Source: Sinorhizobium americanum
GTDB lineage: Bacteria > Pseudomonadota > Alphaproteobacteria > Rhizobiales > Rhizobiaceae
Assembly (NCBI RefSeq): GCF_001651855.1
Contig: NZ_LNQC01000076.1
Location: 14,572-78,571, forward strand
Direction of reading: 5' to 3'
DNA: 64,000 nucleotides
The notes beneath the pieces were generated by a model. It was not told where the DNA came from and did no database searches. It saw only the letters and a program-made list of their open reading frames with translations. Both the position numbers and the translations under genes were made by a program. Positions 10,014 to 18,512 of this stretch are shown in pieces (within the stretch, counting starts at the first letter, position 1; each line of letters opens with the position of its first letter).

Positions 10014-10712
10014 ATGGGGGGCAATTTGAACGAAGCGCCAGAATTTGAGAGGGCTCCAGAAAGGCTGGGGGATGCCGCCTATCGAGAAATGAAGGAGCGC
10101 ATCATCCGTGGCGTCTATAGGCCGAGCCACAAGTTGACGGTGCGTGCCGTTGCCCGGGATCTCGACGTCAGCACAACGCCCGCGCGCGACGCGATCAATC
10201 GGCTGACGAGCGAGGGCGCCCTCATTTACGCTGGTCCAAAGACGGTCGTCGTTCCGGTTCTCGATGCGAGCGCTCTTCGAGAAATAACGCTCACCCGCCT
10301 AGCGCTCGAGGGGCTCGCTTCGGAGCAAGCCGCCCAGAACGGCGCGCCTGCCAATGTTGAGGAACTAAAATCCTTGCAGGGGCTAATTAATTCCGCCCTC
10401 GACGAAAAGCGCTATGCCGAGGCTTTGTGGCACAACAAGGAATTTCACTTTACGATTTATCGCCTCTCGGGCCTTCCTCAGCTCGTTTCGATGATCGAAA
10501 CCCTGTGGCTGAGGATCGGTCCCTCCTTGCACAATCTCTACCCAGAGTTTGCCGAGGAGAAATACGGCGTTCGCAACCACGAGATAGCCATGGAGGCTCT
10601 CGGGGAGCGCGACGCGGCGAGCCTCAGGGCGGCAATGGAGAATGATATTCGCGATGGATATCGCCGGCTGAAGCGCGCCAACCTGGAGAGGGGTGCTGGC
10701 ACTTCGGCGTAA
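10014..10712 (+). CDS. GntR family regulator, FCD subfamily
   Basis: Transcription factor of 232 aa. The N-terminal winged helix reads LGDAAYREMKERIIRGVYRPSHKLTVRAVARDLDVSTTPARDAINRLTSEGAL; the C-terminal FCD ligand domain has LTRLALEGLASEQAA and histidines in LWHNKEFHFTIYRLSG that typically bind metal. The start at 10014 has GAGAGAG upstream; an upstream frame to 9906 lacks support and covers the operator sites. It sits between the divergent ABC operon and the aminotransferase operon and probably controls both; the ligand is probably the transported substrate or a product (inference). Confidence 0.9.
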   Translation: MGGNLNEAPEFERAPERLGDAAYREMKERIIRGVYRPSHKLTVRAVARDLDVSTTPARDAINRLTSEGALIYAGPKTVVVPVLDASALREITLTRLALEGLASEQAAQNGAPANVEELKSLQGLINSALDEKRYAEALWHNKEFHFTIYRLSGLPQLVSMIETLWLRIGPSLHNLYPEFAEEKYGVRNHEIAMEALGERDAASLRAAMENDIRDGYRRLKRANLERGAGTSA

Positions 10713-10716
10713 GATT

Positions 10717-10724
10717 TTGTTGCA
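10717..10724. promoter_or_regulatory. GntR operator half-site
   Basis: TTGTTGCA, one arm of the palindrome, 20 bases before the full site at 10744. It may give cooperative binding or be chance. Confidence 0.3.
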
Positions 10725-10743
10725 TGGACTTGACGGGCTGCGT

Positions 10744-10759
10744 TTTTGTTGCAACAAAA
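10744..10759. promoter_or_regulatory. Putative GntR operator, perfect palindrome
   Basis: TTTTGTTGCAACAAAA is a perfect 16-bp palindrome, 55 bases upstream of the aminotransferase gene. With the copies at 9928, 9969 and 15802 it defines a likely operator for the adjacent GntR protein. Confidence 0.65.
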
Positions 10760-10813
10760 TTGTGAAGCTCGTGCAAAGCGAGCGGTCGTTTTTCACTTCA
10801 GGAAGCCGGAACT

Positions 10814-12175
10814 ATGCTCGTTCAAGCAACAAACAGGCTGCGGCAGGCGTCTGCCCGCAGTAGGTCCAAGCATTTATTCAACCGCGCCAAGGCCGTGTTC
10901 CCGGATGGAACCACCCGCGCCACGGTGGAGAGGGATCCGTTTCCGATCTATCTCCAGCGGGGCGAGGGGGCCTATCTCATCGATGTCGATGGGAGCCGCT
11001 ACCTCGATCTGAATAACAACTTCACCACGCTCATTCATGGGCACGGCTTCGCGCCGGTCGCTGAGGCTGTCGTCGATCTACTGCACTCGGGAACCTGTTT
11101 CGCCAATCCGACGGAACATGAAATCGCGCTTGCGGAACTGCTGACGGCCCGCATTCCCGCAATGGAGCGGGTCCGCTTCGTCAACAGTGGAACGGAAGCG
11201 GTAATGTTTGCTATCAAGGCGGCGCGCGCCTTCACCGGCAGGCCCGCGATCGCGCGGATCGAAGGCGCCTATCACGGCGCCTATGATTGGGCAGAAGCCG
11301 GGCAGGGTGTTGCACCAGACAAAGATGGTTGGGAGCCGGCGCCTGTCGCGACTCCGGCCTATCGGGGCACGCCGCCGAGCGTGGCGAAAGAGGTGCACCT
11401 TCTGCGCTTCAACGACATCGACGGTCTCCAAGCACGCCTGAGCGCGGCAAGCGACAGGATCGCCTGTGTACTGATCGATCCGATGCCCAGCCGGGCAGGC
11501 CTGATGCATCCGGAACCTGATTTCGTCAAGGCGTTGTCGCAAACGGCACGCAAGCACGGAATCTTGATCATCGCCGACGAGGTGCTCAATCTTCGGCAAG
11601 GCTATGCCGGAGCCTCGGCACGCTATGGCCTGAACCCCGATCTGGTCACGGCCGGCAAAATCATCGGAGGCGGCTTTCCGATCGGCGCCATCGGCGGCCG
11701 CGAGGAGGTAATGCGTGTGTTCGGCACCGCAGACGCAAGACCGTTGCTGTCCCAAGGCGGCACCTTTTCGGCCAATCCGGTTTCGATGGCGGCCGGCCGG
11801 GCGGCGATGGCGGCAATGACGCCCCACGCCTTCGAGCGCCTGGAGGCGATGGGGAATAGACTGCGCAGCGGCTTGAGGGCCAGCATCGCAAAGCGCGATG
11901 CGTCGTTTTCGGTGACCGGCGCCACCTCGCTCTTCCGGATCCACCCGAAGCGCGTCGTGCCGCGCGAGTACCGCGATGCCTATCTGGGCGCCGAAGCGAC
12001 GTCCCTCATGCGAGGAATGAGCCGCCATTTCCTGGAAAAGGGCATCCTGCTCCCCTATGGCGCCGCGGCCTGCCTCTCGACGGCCATGGTCGACAGCGAC
12101 ATCGACCTCATCCTCAGTGCATTCGACGAATTTCTTGAGGCCGAAACCCAATCTGGAAAGGAGCGCGCGCAATGA
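10814..12175 (+). CDS. Class III PLP aminotransferase (glutamate-1-semialdehyde aminomutase-like)
   Basis: A 453-aa fold-type I PLP enzyme. Recognisable parts are LFNRAKAVFPDGTTRA, the N-terminal DVDGSRYLDLNNNF, the cofactor region VNSGTEAVMFAIKAARAFTGR, EGAYHGAYDW, IADEVLNLR, and the Schiff-base lysine in TAGKIIGGGFPIGAIGG (Lys282). It resembles HemL in fold, but the context (ABC importer, ThDP enzyme, SDR) points to catabolism of an amino compound rather than haem synthesis. It overlaps the next gene by ATGA. The substrate is unknown. Confidence 0.88.
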   Translation: MLVQATNRLRQASARSRSKHLFNRAKAVFPDGTTRATVERDPFPIYLQRGEGAYLIDVDGSRYLDLNNNFTTLIHGHGFAPVAEAVVDLLHSGTCFANPTEHEIALAELLTARIPAMERVRFVNSGTEAVMFAIKAARAFTGRPAIARIEGAYHGAYDWAEAGQGVAPDKDGWEPAPVATPAYRGTPPSVAKEVHLLRFNDIDGLQARLSAASDRIACVLIDPMPSRAGLMHPEPDFVKALSQTARKHGILIIADEVLNLRQGYAGASARYGLNPDLVTAGKIIGGGFPIGAIGGREEVMRVFGTADARPLLSQGGTFSANPVSMAAGRAAMAAMTPHAFERLEAMGNRLRSGLRASIAKRDASFSVTGATSLFRIHPKRVVPREYRDAYLGAEATSLMRGMSRHFLEKGILLPYGAAACLSTAMVDSDIDLILSAFDEFLEAETQSGKERAQ

Positions 12176-13884
12176 CGACGCAGAATCCCATCGAAACCGT
12201 TGCGCAGCGTATCGCCAAGACTCTTCGCCGTCACGAGGTTGAATTCATTTTCGCCCAAAGCCTCCCATCGGCGGTGATCCTGGCGGCGGAAGCAATCGGC
12301 ATTCGCCAGATTGCTTACAGGCAGGAGAACATGGGTGGCGCGATGGCGGACGGATACGCGCGGGTCTCCCACAAGGTCGGTGTCGTCGCCGCGCAAAACG
12401 GTCCGGCCGCAACCTTGCTTGTGCCGCCGCTGGCCGAGGCGCTGAAAGCCAGCGTGCCGATCGTCGCAATCGTCCAGGATGTCGAGCGCAATCAGACGGA
12501 CCGGAACGCCTTCCAGGACCTCGATCAGGTCGCGCTCTTCCAGTCCTCCACCAAGTGGGTGCGGCGCGTCACTGTCGCGGAACGCATCGACGACTATATA
12601 GATGCCGCGTTCACGGCCGCAACGTCCGGCCGGGCCGGACCGGCAGCTCTGCTGCTGCCTGCCGACCTTCTTCGTGCCGAGGTGCAAGCGCCGGCAGCCG
12701 CGCGCTCAAGGAACCTAGGCCATTGGCCGCTGGACCGCGTCCGACCCTCGGATGCTGCACTGGCAGAGGTCGCCTCTCTCATCGCCGCGGCGAAAGCTCC
12801 GATCGTCATCGCCGGCGGAGGCGTTCATTGCGGCGGCGCCGCGGCGGAGCTTGCGGGCCTACAGCAGGACGCAAGCCTGCCGGTCTTCACCACGAACATG
12901 GGTAAGGGAGCGGTTGACGAATACCATCCGCTGTCGGCCGGCGTGCTCGGCTCGCTGGTTGGCCCACGCTCGCTCGGACGCCACTCGTCCGCCTTGGTCG
13001 AGGCCGCGGATCTCGTCCTTCTGGTCGGAACTCGGACCAACCAGAACGGCACCGACAATTGGCGCCAGATTCCCTGCGGCGCGACGATCGTGCACATCGA
13101 TGTCGATCCGGTGGAGATTGGGCGCAATTACGAATCGGTCCGGCTCGTCGGCGATGCACGGGAAACGCTTGCGGCGCTGCGAGCGGCGCTCACCCGGATT
13201 GACCTCACGCGGAGGCATGCGGATCGCTTGCGGGTGGAGGAATCAATCGCCGCATACTGGAAACGGTTCGAGCTTGACCGGTATGAGGTGGCGACATCGC
13301 GCTCGCGCCCAATCCGTCCGGAGCGGGTGATGGCGGAGCTTCAGGACCTGCTGACCGACGACGTTACGGTCGTCGCCGACGCGAGCTACTCGTCTATGTG
13401 GGTATTGGGCCAGCTGCGGGCGCCGACGAGCGGGACGCGCTTTGTTACGCCGCGCGGCCTGGCGGGGCTTGGCTGGGGCGTGCCGCTTGCTATTGGCGCC
13501 AAAGTCGCCCGGCCGGACAAGCCGGTCGTCGCCATCGTCGGCGACGGCGGCTTCGCGCACAGCTGGGCGGAGCTCGAGACAATGGTCCGGATGAAGCTTC
13601 CTGTCACCATCGTCGTTCTCAACAATGGCGTTCTGGGTTTCCAACGCGATGCGGAGACGGTGAAGTTCGGCAGCTACACGTCGGCATGCCATTTCGCCGA
13701 GGTCGACCACGCGAAATTGGCGGAGGCCTGCGGCTGCCCGGCAGTTCGAGTCGACGATCCGAGCGAACTTGCCTATCATTTGCAGCGCGGCATGGAAGAG
13801 GGGCCGCTTCTCATCGAAGTGATGACCGATCCCGCGGCGCACCCTCCGCTCTCGCTCTTCGCCAGAATGGACGAAGCGGCATGA
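12172..13884 (+). CDS. Thiamine diphosphate-dependent enzyme (acetolactate synthase-like)
   Basis: A 570-aa ThDP enzyme with the three usual domains. The catalytic glutamate is in RQENMGGAMADGYAR (Glu52), the central domain begins near APIVIAGGGVH, and the ThDP/Mg site is GDGGFAHSWAELETMVRMKLPVTIVVLNNG. It belongs to the broad family of acetolactate synthase, glyoxylate carboligase, sulfoacetaldehyde acetyltransferase and 2-oxoacid decarboxylases. Which reaction it performs cannot be told. Coupled to both neighbours by ATGA overlaps. It probably acts on the oxo product of the aminotransferase (inference). Confidence 0.88.
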   Translation: MTTQNPIETVAQRIAKTLRRHEVEFIFAQSLPSAVILAAEAIGIRQIAYRQENMGGAMADGYARVSHKVGVVAAQNGPAATLLVPPLAEALKASVPIVAIVQDVERNQTDRNAFQDLDQVALFQSSTKWVRRVTVAERIDDYIDAAFTAATSGRAGPAALLLPADLLRAEVQAPAAARSRNLGHWPLDRVRPSDAALAEVASLIAAAKAPIVIAGGGVHCGGAAAELAGLQQDASLPVFTTNMGKGAVDEYHPLSAGVLGSLVGPRSLGRHSSALVEAADLVLLVGTRTNQNGTDNWRQIPCGATIVHIDVDPVEIGRNYESVRLVGDARETLAALRAALTRIDLTRRHADRLRVEESIAAYWKRFELDRYEVATSRSRPIRPERVMAELQDLLTDDVTVVADASYSSMWVLGQLRAPTSGTRFVTPRGLAGLGWGVPLAIGAKVARPDKPVVAIVGDGGFAHSWAELETMVRMKLPVTIVVLNNGVLGFQRDAETVKFGSYTSACHFAEVDHAKLAEACGCPAVRVDDPSELAYHLQRGMEEGPLLIEVMTDPAAHPPLSLFARMDEAA

Positions 13885-14657
13885 GGAGCCATGCCACACC
13901 AAGGGTTGCCGTCGTGACCGGCGGCACTTCGGGAATAGGGCTGGCGACGGCCCGACACCTGCTTGAACGTGGGTGCCGGGTCGCCGTCTTCGGTCAGAGA
14001 CCTGTCAATGTCGAAAATGCCGCCGGGGTCTTGTCGCGGGAGTTCGGCGCCGAGCGCGTGTTCGCGCGGGTCGTCGATCTGGCCGTGACGGCGCAGATAA
14101 CGGCTTTTTTTCAGGAACTGGATCAGTGTTGGGGCAAGGCCGAGATCTTGGTGTGCAACGCCGGAATCTCGCCGAAGGGGCCAGATGGCTCCGGTCCATT
14201 CCAGGAGATCACGCTCGAGGAATGGAACACCGTTCTTTCCGTCAACCTGACCGGAACAATGCTGTGCTGCCAGTCGGCGTTGCCGGGTATGGTCGAAGCC
14301 CATTTTGGCAGGATCGTTTTCGTCGGCTCCATCGCCGGGCGCGCCATGCCCAGGATTGCCGGCGCCGCGTATGTGGCTTCGAAAGCCGCACTTTCCGGCC
14401 TTGCCCGTTCGCTTGTGGCACGCCACGCCGCGCAAGGGATCACAGTGAATGTGGTGGCGCCCGGTAGGATCGCGACCGACATGGCAGGGCCGCGCGACAG
14501 CGGGGTCAACCGCGCGGCCGTTGCCCGCATTCCGGCGGGTCGCATGGGCGAGCCGAAGGAGGTCGCGGCCGCCATCGGTTTCCTGACCTCCGACGAAGCA
14601 GCATTCATCAACGGCGCGACCATCGACGTCAACGGTGGAGAGTATACGCCGCTCTGA
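13881..14657 (+). CDS. Short-chain dehydrogenase/reductase
   Basis: A 258-aa classical SDR. It has the dinucleotide motif TGGTSGIG, CNAGIS, the catalytic S-Y-K set (GSIAGRAMPRIAGAAYVASK), and the C-terminal VNGGEYTPL. The ATG at 13881 overlaps the ThDP gene stop (ATGA). The frame is open far upstream inside the previous gene, but the SDR homology starts here. Likely reduces or oxidises a pathway intermediate; cofactor preference not determined. Confidence 0.9.
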   Translation: MRSHATPRVAVVTGGTSGIGLATARHLLERGCRVAVFGQRPVNVENAAGVLSREFGAERVFARVVDLAVTAQITAFFQELDQCWGKAEILVCNAGISPKGPDGSGPFQEITLEEWNTVLSVNLTGTMLCCQSALPGMVEAHFGRIVFVGSIAGRAMPRIAGAAYVASKAALSGLARSLVARHAAQGITVNVVAPGRIATDMAGPRDSGVNRAAVARIPAGRMGEPKEVAAAIGFLTSDEAAFINGATIDVNGGEYTPL

Positions 14658-14669
14658 GGTGGAGGTCAT

Positions 14670-15368
14670 ATGCATGCGGATGTGTTGATTTATACGGGCG
14701 ACCCGGAGCTCTTCCTTCTCCTGGAGCATATTCTCAAGGCCGAAGGTTTCCCGGTCCGGCTGTGCGTTCATGAAAGCGAGCTGCTTGCTGCGATCCGGGC
14801 CGAAGAGCCGCTGGCTGTGCTGGCCGATTGCTCCGATTCTCGCCCGTGGGGATCGAGCCTTTGCCTCCGCATCGCGGAAGAGAGCGGTGATCGCGTCCCC
14901 GTCGCCGCGTTTACAAACGCTTCCGGAGAAGAATTCAGCCGTAATACCCCGGCGGTCGATGCAGTCATATGCAGCCCCTACGACCCCAGTCGGCTGCTCG
15001 CCTTCCTCAAGGGCATTCGAGCAAACTTGCCATATAGCCGTTCAGGCGCGGCGCCCGAGCAGATCTACAGGCACGCGGATATTGAGCTAAACGTCCCGAG
15101 TGTTCGGGTCACGCGGAACGGTCACGCCGTGTATCTCTCCGCCCTCCAGTTCAGGCTGCTTCTGCATCTCATGAGGATGCCCGGTATCGTGCACAGTCGC
15201 GACGACCTGATCGCGGCATGCTGGCCCTGCGAAGCCGAAGTAGAGCCCCGCACCGTTGATATCCATATCGGCCATCTCAGGCGTGCGCTCAACCGTTTTG
15301 GACCAGACGTAATTCGCACTGTGCGATCCGTTGGCTACGCGCTCGACGGACCCAATCAGCCATTATAA
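14670..15368 (+). CDS. OmpR/PhoB-type winged-helix protein with atypical receiver domain
   Basis: A 232-aa two-domain protein. Residues 1-115 look like a response-regulator receiver, but the acidic pair is reduced (YTGDPE) and the conserved lysine is replaced (ICSPYDPSRLL). An Asp at the phosphoacceptor position (VLADCSD) may remain. Residues 125-230 are a PhoB-type DNA-binding domain (LSALQFRLLLHLMRMPGIVHSRDDLI, VDIHIGHLRRAL, IRTVRSVGYAL). A GGAGG site precedes it. Last gene of the aminotransferase operon, with no sensor kinase nearby. Paralogue of the gene at 15970. Confidence 0.85.
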   Translation: MHADVLIYTGDPELFLLLEHILKAEGFPVRLCVHESELLAAIRAEEPLAVLADCSDSRPWGSSLCLRIAEESGDRVPVAAFTNASGEEFSRNTPAVDAVICSPYDPSRLLAFLKGIRANLPYSRSGAAPEQIYRHADIELNVPSVRVTRNGHAVYLSALQFRLLLHLMRMPGIVHSRDDLIAACWPCEAEVEPRTVDIHIGHLRRALNRFGPDVIRTVRSVGYALDGPNQPL

Positions 15369-15969
15369 ATCGAGCATGCTCGATTGTTGACCCCGGAAAG
15401 ACCGGGAAGGCTCCCCGGAAACCAAGCCAGAGATCGGCCGGACGCCTTTGCCGAGGCAGCGCATGTTGACGGCGACGCCCATTAGCCCGAGCGACTTTTC
15501 ATCCCTGGTCGCCCCGCGCCGCGCCGACGGCGACCTCTGGAGCATTGTCTACGTGGTGCAGTAAACCGCCATCAGGGGTGATTTTGCGGGTTTTCCATGG
15601 ACGATTGCCGCCGCCATCAAGTTCGGAGCCCCCGTAAAGGGCACGGACGAGGATATCAATCATGAGCTCAACATGGTGCTTTGGGTGTTGATCGAGAATT
15701 GGCGGCAGTGAAAGCCATCAGGGCGGCTGTCGAATAGGTTGGCGGAGAAGCGCCGACTTTGCCCCTCCTTTAAAGGTACAGGTCGCGTCAAATTCAATAT
15801 GATGTTGCAACAAAATACAGGCCAAACTGCAATTTTTTCTCTTCCTAAACACGAAGATACGCAGTTCCAGTAAAATTGCGGGGATTGAAAGCCAATTGTG
15901 AAGGTATTAGTTCCACATTTTGTGACATCAAAGATCGGAATGAAAGCGGCGGCGAGGACAAGTTGACTG
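15369..15969. other. 600-base gap with possible decayed coding fragments
   Basis: No intact gene is evident. About 15570-15710 on the plus strand reads as a short gene-like stretch (GDFAGFPWTIAAAIKFGAP ... NHELNMVLWVLIENWRQ, stop) without a start or an identifiable family, so it may be the end of a decayed gene. A minus-strand frame at 15363-15545 is also open but unrecognised. The last 200 bases are AT-rich and carry the operator-like palindrome at 15802. Confidence 0.4.
15802..15813. promoter_or_regulatory. Putative GntR operator, distal site
   Basis: ATGTTGCAACAA matches 11 of 12 positions of the palindrome at 10746. It is about 5 kb away, 157 bases upstream of the second pseudo-receiver regulator, which may therefore belong to the same regulon. 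Confidence 0.45.
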
Positions 15970-16686
15970 ATGAATGTTCAGCATAAGAAACCCTCGGTCC
16001 TGATTTGCTCTGATGATGCCAATTTCTATGTGATGCTCGCATATATCCTCGCACGGGAAGGGTTCCAGACGACCCTGGTCAGCGAAAGCGAGGTGGCGGA
16101 CCAGGCCACGATAAGACCCGTCACGGCAATCATTTTGATTGCGGCTGAGGATTCTGGCCCGATGTTGAGAGCCTGTGCGGCGATCAAGGGCTCCGACACG
16201 ACCGCGCATATCCCGACGATCGCCGTCGTTTCGTCGGGGGATTATCTGGCATTGCTCAAGGCGGGAGCGGACGAAAACTTCGTGCGCCCGATCTCGCCGG
16301 CGCGGCTGTTGGCCTATCTTGGTTCTCTTCCAAAAGACGACGCGAATGATGTCCGGCTGCTCGATGCGGATGAAGAGGCACGGACCTTCGGGCCGTTGAG
16401 TATAGACCCCGGGCGCCGTATCGTCCGATATGGAGATCAAGAAACTCGATTCGGCCCGATCGAATTCAATCTGCTGCGGTGCTTTCTCAGGGCGCCGGGT
16501 CGGGTACGCAGGCGCTCGGAACTGATAGAGGCCGCGTGGCCCTCCGATCACTACGTTCAGCCGCGCACCGTGGATGTGCATGTCGGCCGCTTGCGCCGAT
16601 CGCTTGAGCGCCTCACCGGCCGCACTTTAATTCGTACGGTCCGGGCCGCGGGCTATGCCATCGAAGTGGACGAAAGATCGGGTTGA
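15970..16686 (+). CDS. OmpR/PhoB-type winged-helix protein with pseudo-receiver domain
   Basis: A 238-aa paralogue of the protein at 14670. The receiver has SDDANFYVML at the acidic pair, but the phosphoacceptor position reads ILIAAEDSG (Ala in place of Asp) and the conserved lysine is Arg (NFVRPISPARLL), so phosphorylation is unlikely. The C-terminal PhoB-like domain is complete (FGPIEFNLLRCFLRAPGRVRRRSELI, VDVHVGRLRRSLERL, IRTVRAAGYAIEV). It lies upstream of the alpha-oxoamine synthase gene with AT-rich DNA between, and may regulate it (inference). Confidence 0.85.
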   Translation: MNVQHKKPSVLICSDDANFYVMLAYILAREGFQTTLVSESEVADQATIRPVTAIILIAAEDSGPMLRACAAIKGSDTTAHIPTIAVVSSGDYLALLKAGADENFVRPISPARLLAYLGSLPKDDANDVRLLDADEEARTFGPLSIDPGRRIVRYGDQETRFGPIEFNLLRCFLRAPGRVRRRSELIEAAWPSDHYVQPRTVDVHVGRLRRSLERLTGRTLIRTVRAAGYAIEVDERSG

Positions 16687-16714
16687 CTTGGAGCGTGTTC
16701 ACAATCCTCGTGTT

Positions 16715-16777
16715 TGTTTTGCAATGCATAACAATAAAGTTTAATGTGCGACACATCATCGCCAGATTTGCAAAACA
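16715..16777. promoter_or_regulatory. AT-rich promoter region with inverted repeat
   Basis: TGTTTTGCAA at 16715-16724 and TTGCAAAACA at 16768-16777 are exact reverse complements, 43 bases apart, in an AT-rich stretch between the regulator and the alpha-oxoamine synthase. TTTGCAT recurs near 16792. Likely promoter/operator DNA; the binding protein is unknown. Confidence 0.4.
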
Positions 16778-16873
16778 ATGCTTTGAAATAATTTGCATAT
16801 ACTTTGTTGATTTTGGCTGCAAATGAAATAGACCTCTCGATTGTTCATGTTCAAGGATCGGGAGATATTTCGG

Positions 16874-18136
16874 ATGGAAGGCAAAGCGCCAGGGCAGGGA
16901 AGTATTGTGGGCAGCGGTGCTCAAAGGAACACCAGCAGCCTCATTCAGTACGCCCAAAGCCATTTCGATGCCGCGCATTTTCAGGGGCTGATGGCGATCT
17001 ACGGGCGGCCGCTCAAGGGGCGCGCCGTGGCGCTTTCCCACGACCACGGGCGCAAAGTCGTTGACTTCGTGCGCTGTTCCTATCTCGGCCTGGACAACCA
17101 TCCGAACATAATCGCTGGCGCGATCGAGGCGCTGAACAAATACGGCGCACTCCATTGGTCATGCGCACGAACGCGCCTTAACTTCGCCATCCTGGGTGAG
17201 TTGGAGGAAGCCCTGTCGGATTTGTTCGGCGCACGGGTAATCACCTATACTACTGTTCTGGCCGCAAACATGAGCGCTTTGCCGGTGATCGCTTCCGGAC
17301 ACCTTACCGATGGCGTCAAACCAGTGATTGTGTTCGACCGCTTCGCGCACGCGACGCTCTCATTTCACAAGGGAACCATTGCCGCTGAAACAAGAGTGGA
17401 GACGATCGCTCACAACGACCTTGACGCCCTTGAGACTCTGTGCCGCGCGAACGACTGCGTCGCGTACATTTGTGACGGCGTCTACTCAATGGGTGGAAGT
17501 GCCAGCATCGGGCAATTGCGCTCGCTTCAGGAGCGATACGGCCTCTTTCTCTACGTCGATGATGCCCACGGCGTTTCGATTTTCGGCGCGCGGGGGGAAG
17601 GTTTCGCCAGGTCTCAAATCGGAGGCTCCTTGGGTGAGCGGACGATCATTGCCGCATCGCTCGGAAAAGGCTTCGGCGCCTCGGGTGGGATGGTCATGCT
17701 CGGCACGGCTCGACAGGAAGAGCTGTTTCGAAGGTTCGCCGTGGCGCATGCGTTTTCGGCATCGCTGAACGTTGCAGCTATAGGCGCAGCAATGGCATCG
17801 CAGGAGCTGCATCGAACGGAAGAGCTTGCGCTCCTTCAGCAGACGCTCAAGAAGAGGATCGCCCTCTTCGACAGCATCGTTCCGACGGAGCAAAACGGTT
17901 CACCCCTGCCGATCCGGACCGTGGAAGTGGGTGACGAACTCACGGCGATCGCGGTGGCAAGGGGCTTGCTGGATTGCGGCTGTTACACGTCCGCAATTTT
18001 CTTTCCCACAGTTGCGAGGGGAAGGGCGGGACTGCGGCTGTGCCCGACAGCGGGTCATTCGCAGGACGAAATCCGTGCGTTGGGGAGCGCGCTCCAACAC
18101 GTTCTTGGAGAAATTGGCGATGCCGCGGTTAGATAG
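16874..18136 (+). CDS. Alpha-oxoamine synthase family PLP enzyme
   Basis: A 420-aa fold-type I PLP enzyme of the family that condenses an amino acid with an acyl-CoA (5-aminolevulinate synthase, 8-amino-7-oxononanoate synthase, serine palmitoyltransferase, CqsA/LqsA). It has VDFVRCSYLGLDNHPNI, CDGVYSMGGSA, the cofactor motif YVDDAHGVSIFGARGEG and the Schiff-base lysine in ASLGKGFGASGG (Lys265). The start at 16874 has GGGAG upstream; ATG at 16847 is an alternative. No biotin, haem or sphingolipid genes are nearby, so its product is unknown. CqsA-like signal synthesis is one possibility. Overlaps the next gene. Confidence 0.85.
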   Translation: MEGKAPGQGSIVGSGAQRNTSSLIQYAQSHFDAAHFQGLMAIYGRPLKGRAVALSHDHGRKVVDFVRCSYLGLDNHPNIIAGAIEALNKYGALHWSCARTRLNFAILGELEEALSDLFGARVITYTTVLAANMSALPVIASGHLTDGVKPVIVFDRFAHATLSFHKGTIAAETRVETIAHNDLDALETLCRANDCVAYICDGVYSMGGSASIGQLRSLQERYGLFLYVDDAHGVSIFGARGEGFARSQIGGSLGERTIIAASLGKGFGASGGMVMLGTARQEELFRRFAVAHAFSASLNVAAIGAAMASQELHRTEELALLQQTLKKRIALFDSIVPTEQNGSPLPIRTVEVGDELTAIAVARGLLDCGCYTSAIFFPTVARGRAGLRLCPTAGHSQDEIRALGSALQHVLGEIGDAAVR

Positions 18137-18512
18137 CGCAAACTTATGCACTCAACGTGCTTCAATGTCAGGCGGTAGCTCCATCGAGCGGGATATGCGC
18201 GGTTACGTCTTCGAGTGCCGTGTTGTTTTGTCGAACACGACGTTGTTCCATGATCAAACGCGGCTGCGGCTTGCCGGATATTACGAGATCATGATCGACC
18301 ACGGGACTGTAAAAACGTTTGTGTTCATCGATGGATACGCAACCACGGGAGCCGTGGATGGTGGCCTTCGAATGCGGGTAGGAGCGACGAACCTCGTCTC
18401 ATCCCACGCTATCAGAACAGCCTTCGAGAAGTCGATTCTCGACGTCGTCCCATCTGCGCCTGAGAAAATCGCCTGGTATTCGGTCGGCCAGGGGCAGCCT
18501 GTCACGATCTGA
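18120..18512 (+). CDS. Hypothetical protein coupled to alpha-oxoamine synthase
   Basis: A 130-aa protein I do not recognise. The ATG at 18120 lies inside the 3' end of the alpha-oxoamine synthase gene (17-base overlap) with GGAG about 9 bases upstream, so translation is probably coupled. It has no signal peptide or membrane segment. The core (YVFECRVVLSNTTLFHDQTRLRLAGYYEIMIDHG) is rich in alternating hydrophobic residues and looks like a small beta-rich fold. The gene arrangement suggests it works with the synthase, perhaps on the same product; that is inference. Confidence 0.6.
   Translation: MPRLDSANLCTQRASMSGGSSIERDMRGYVFECRVVLSNTTLFHDQTRLRLAGYYEIMIDHGTVKTFVFIDGYATTGAVDGGLRMRVGATNLVSSHAIRTAFEKSILDVVPSAPEKIAWYSVGQGQPVTI

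Noticed and set aside
15363-15545. Insertion sequence or transposase remnant
   Set aside because: No transposase motif, terminal inverted repeats or target duplication could be recognised.
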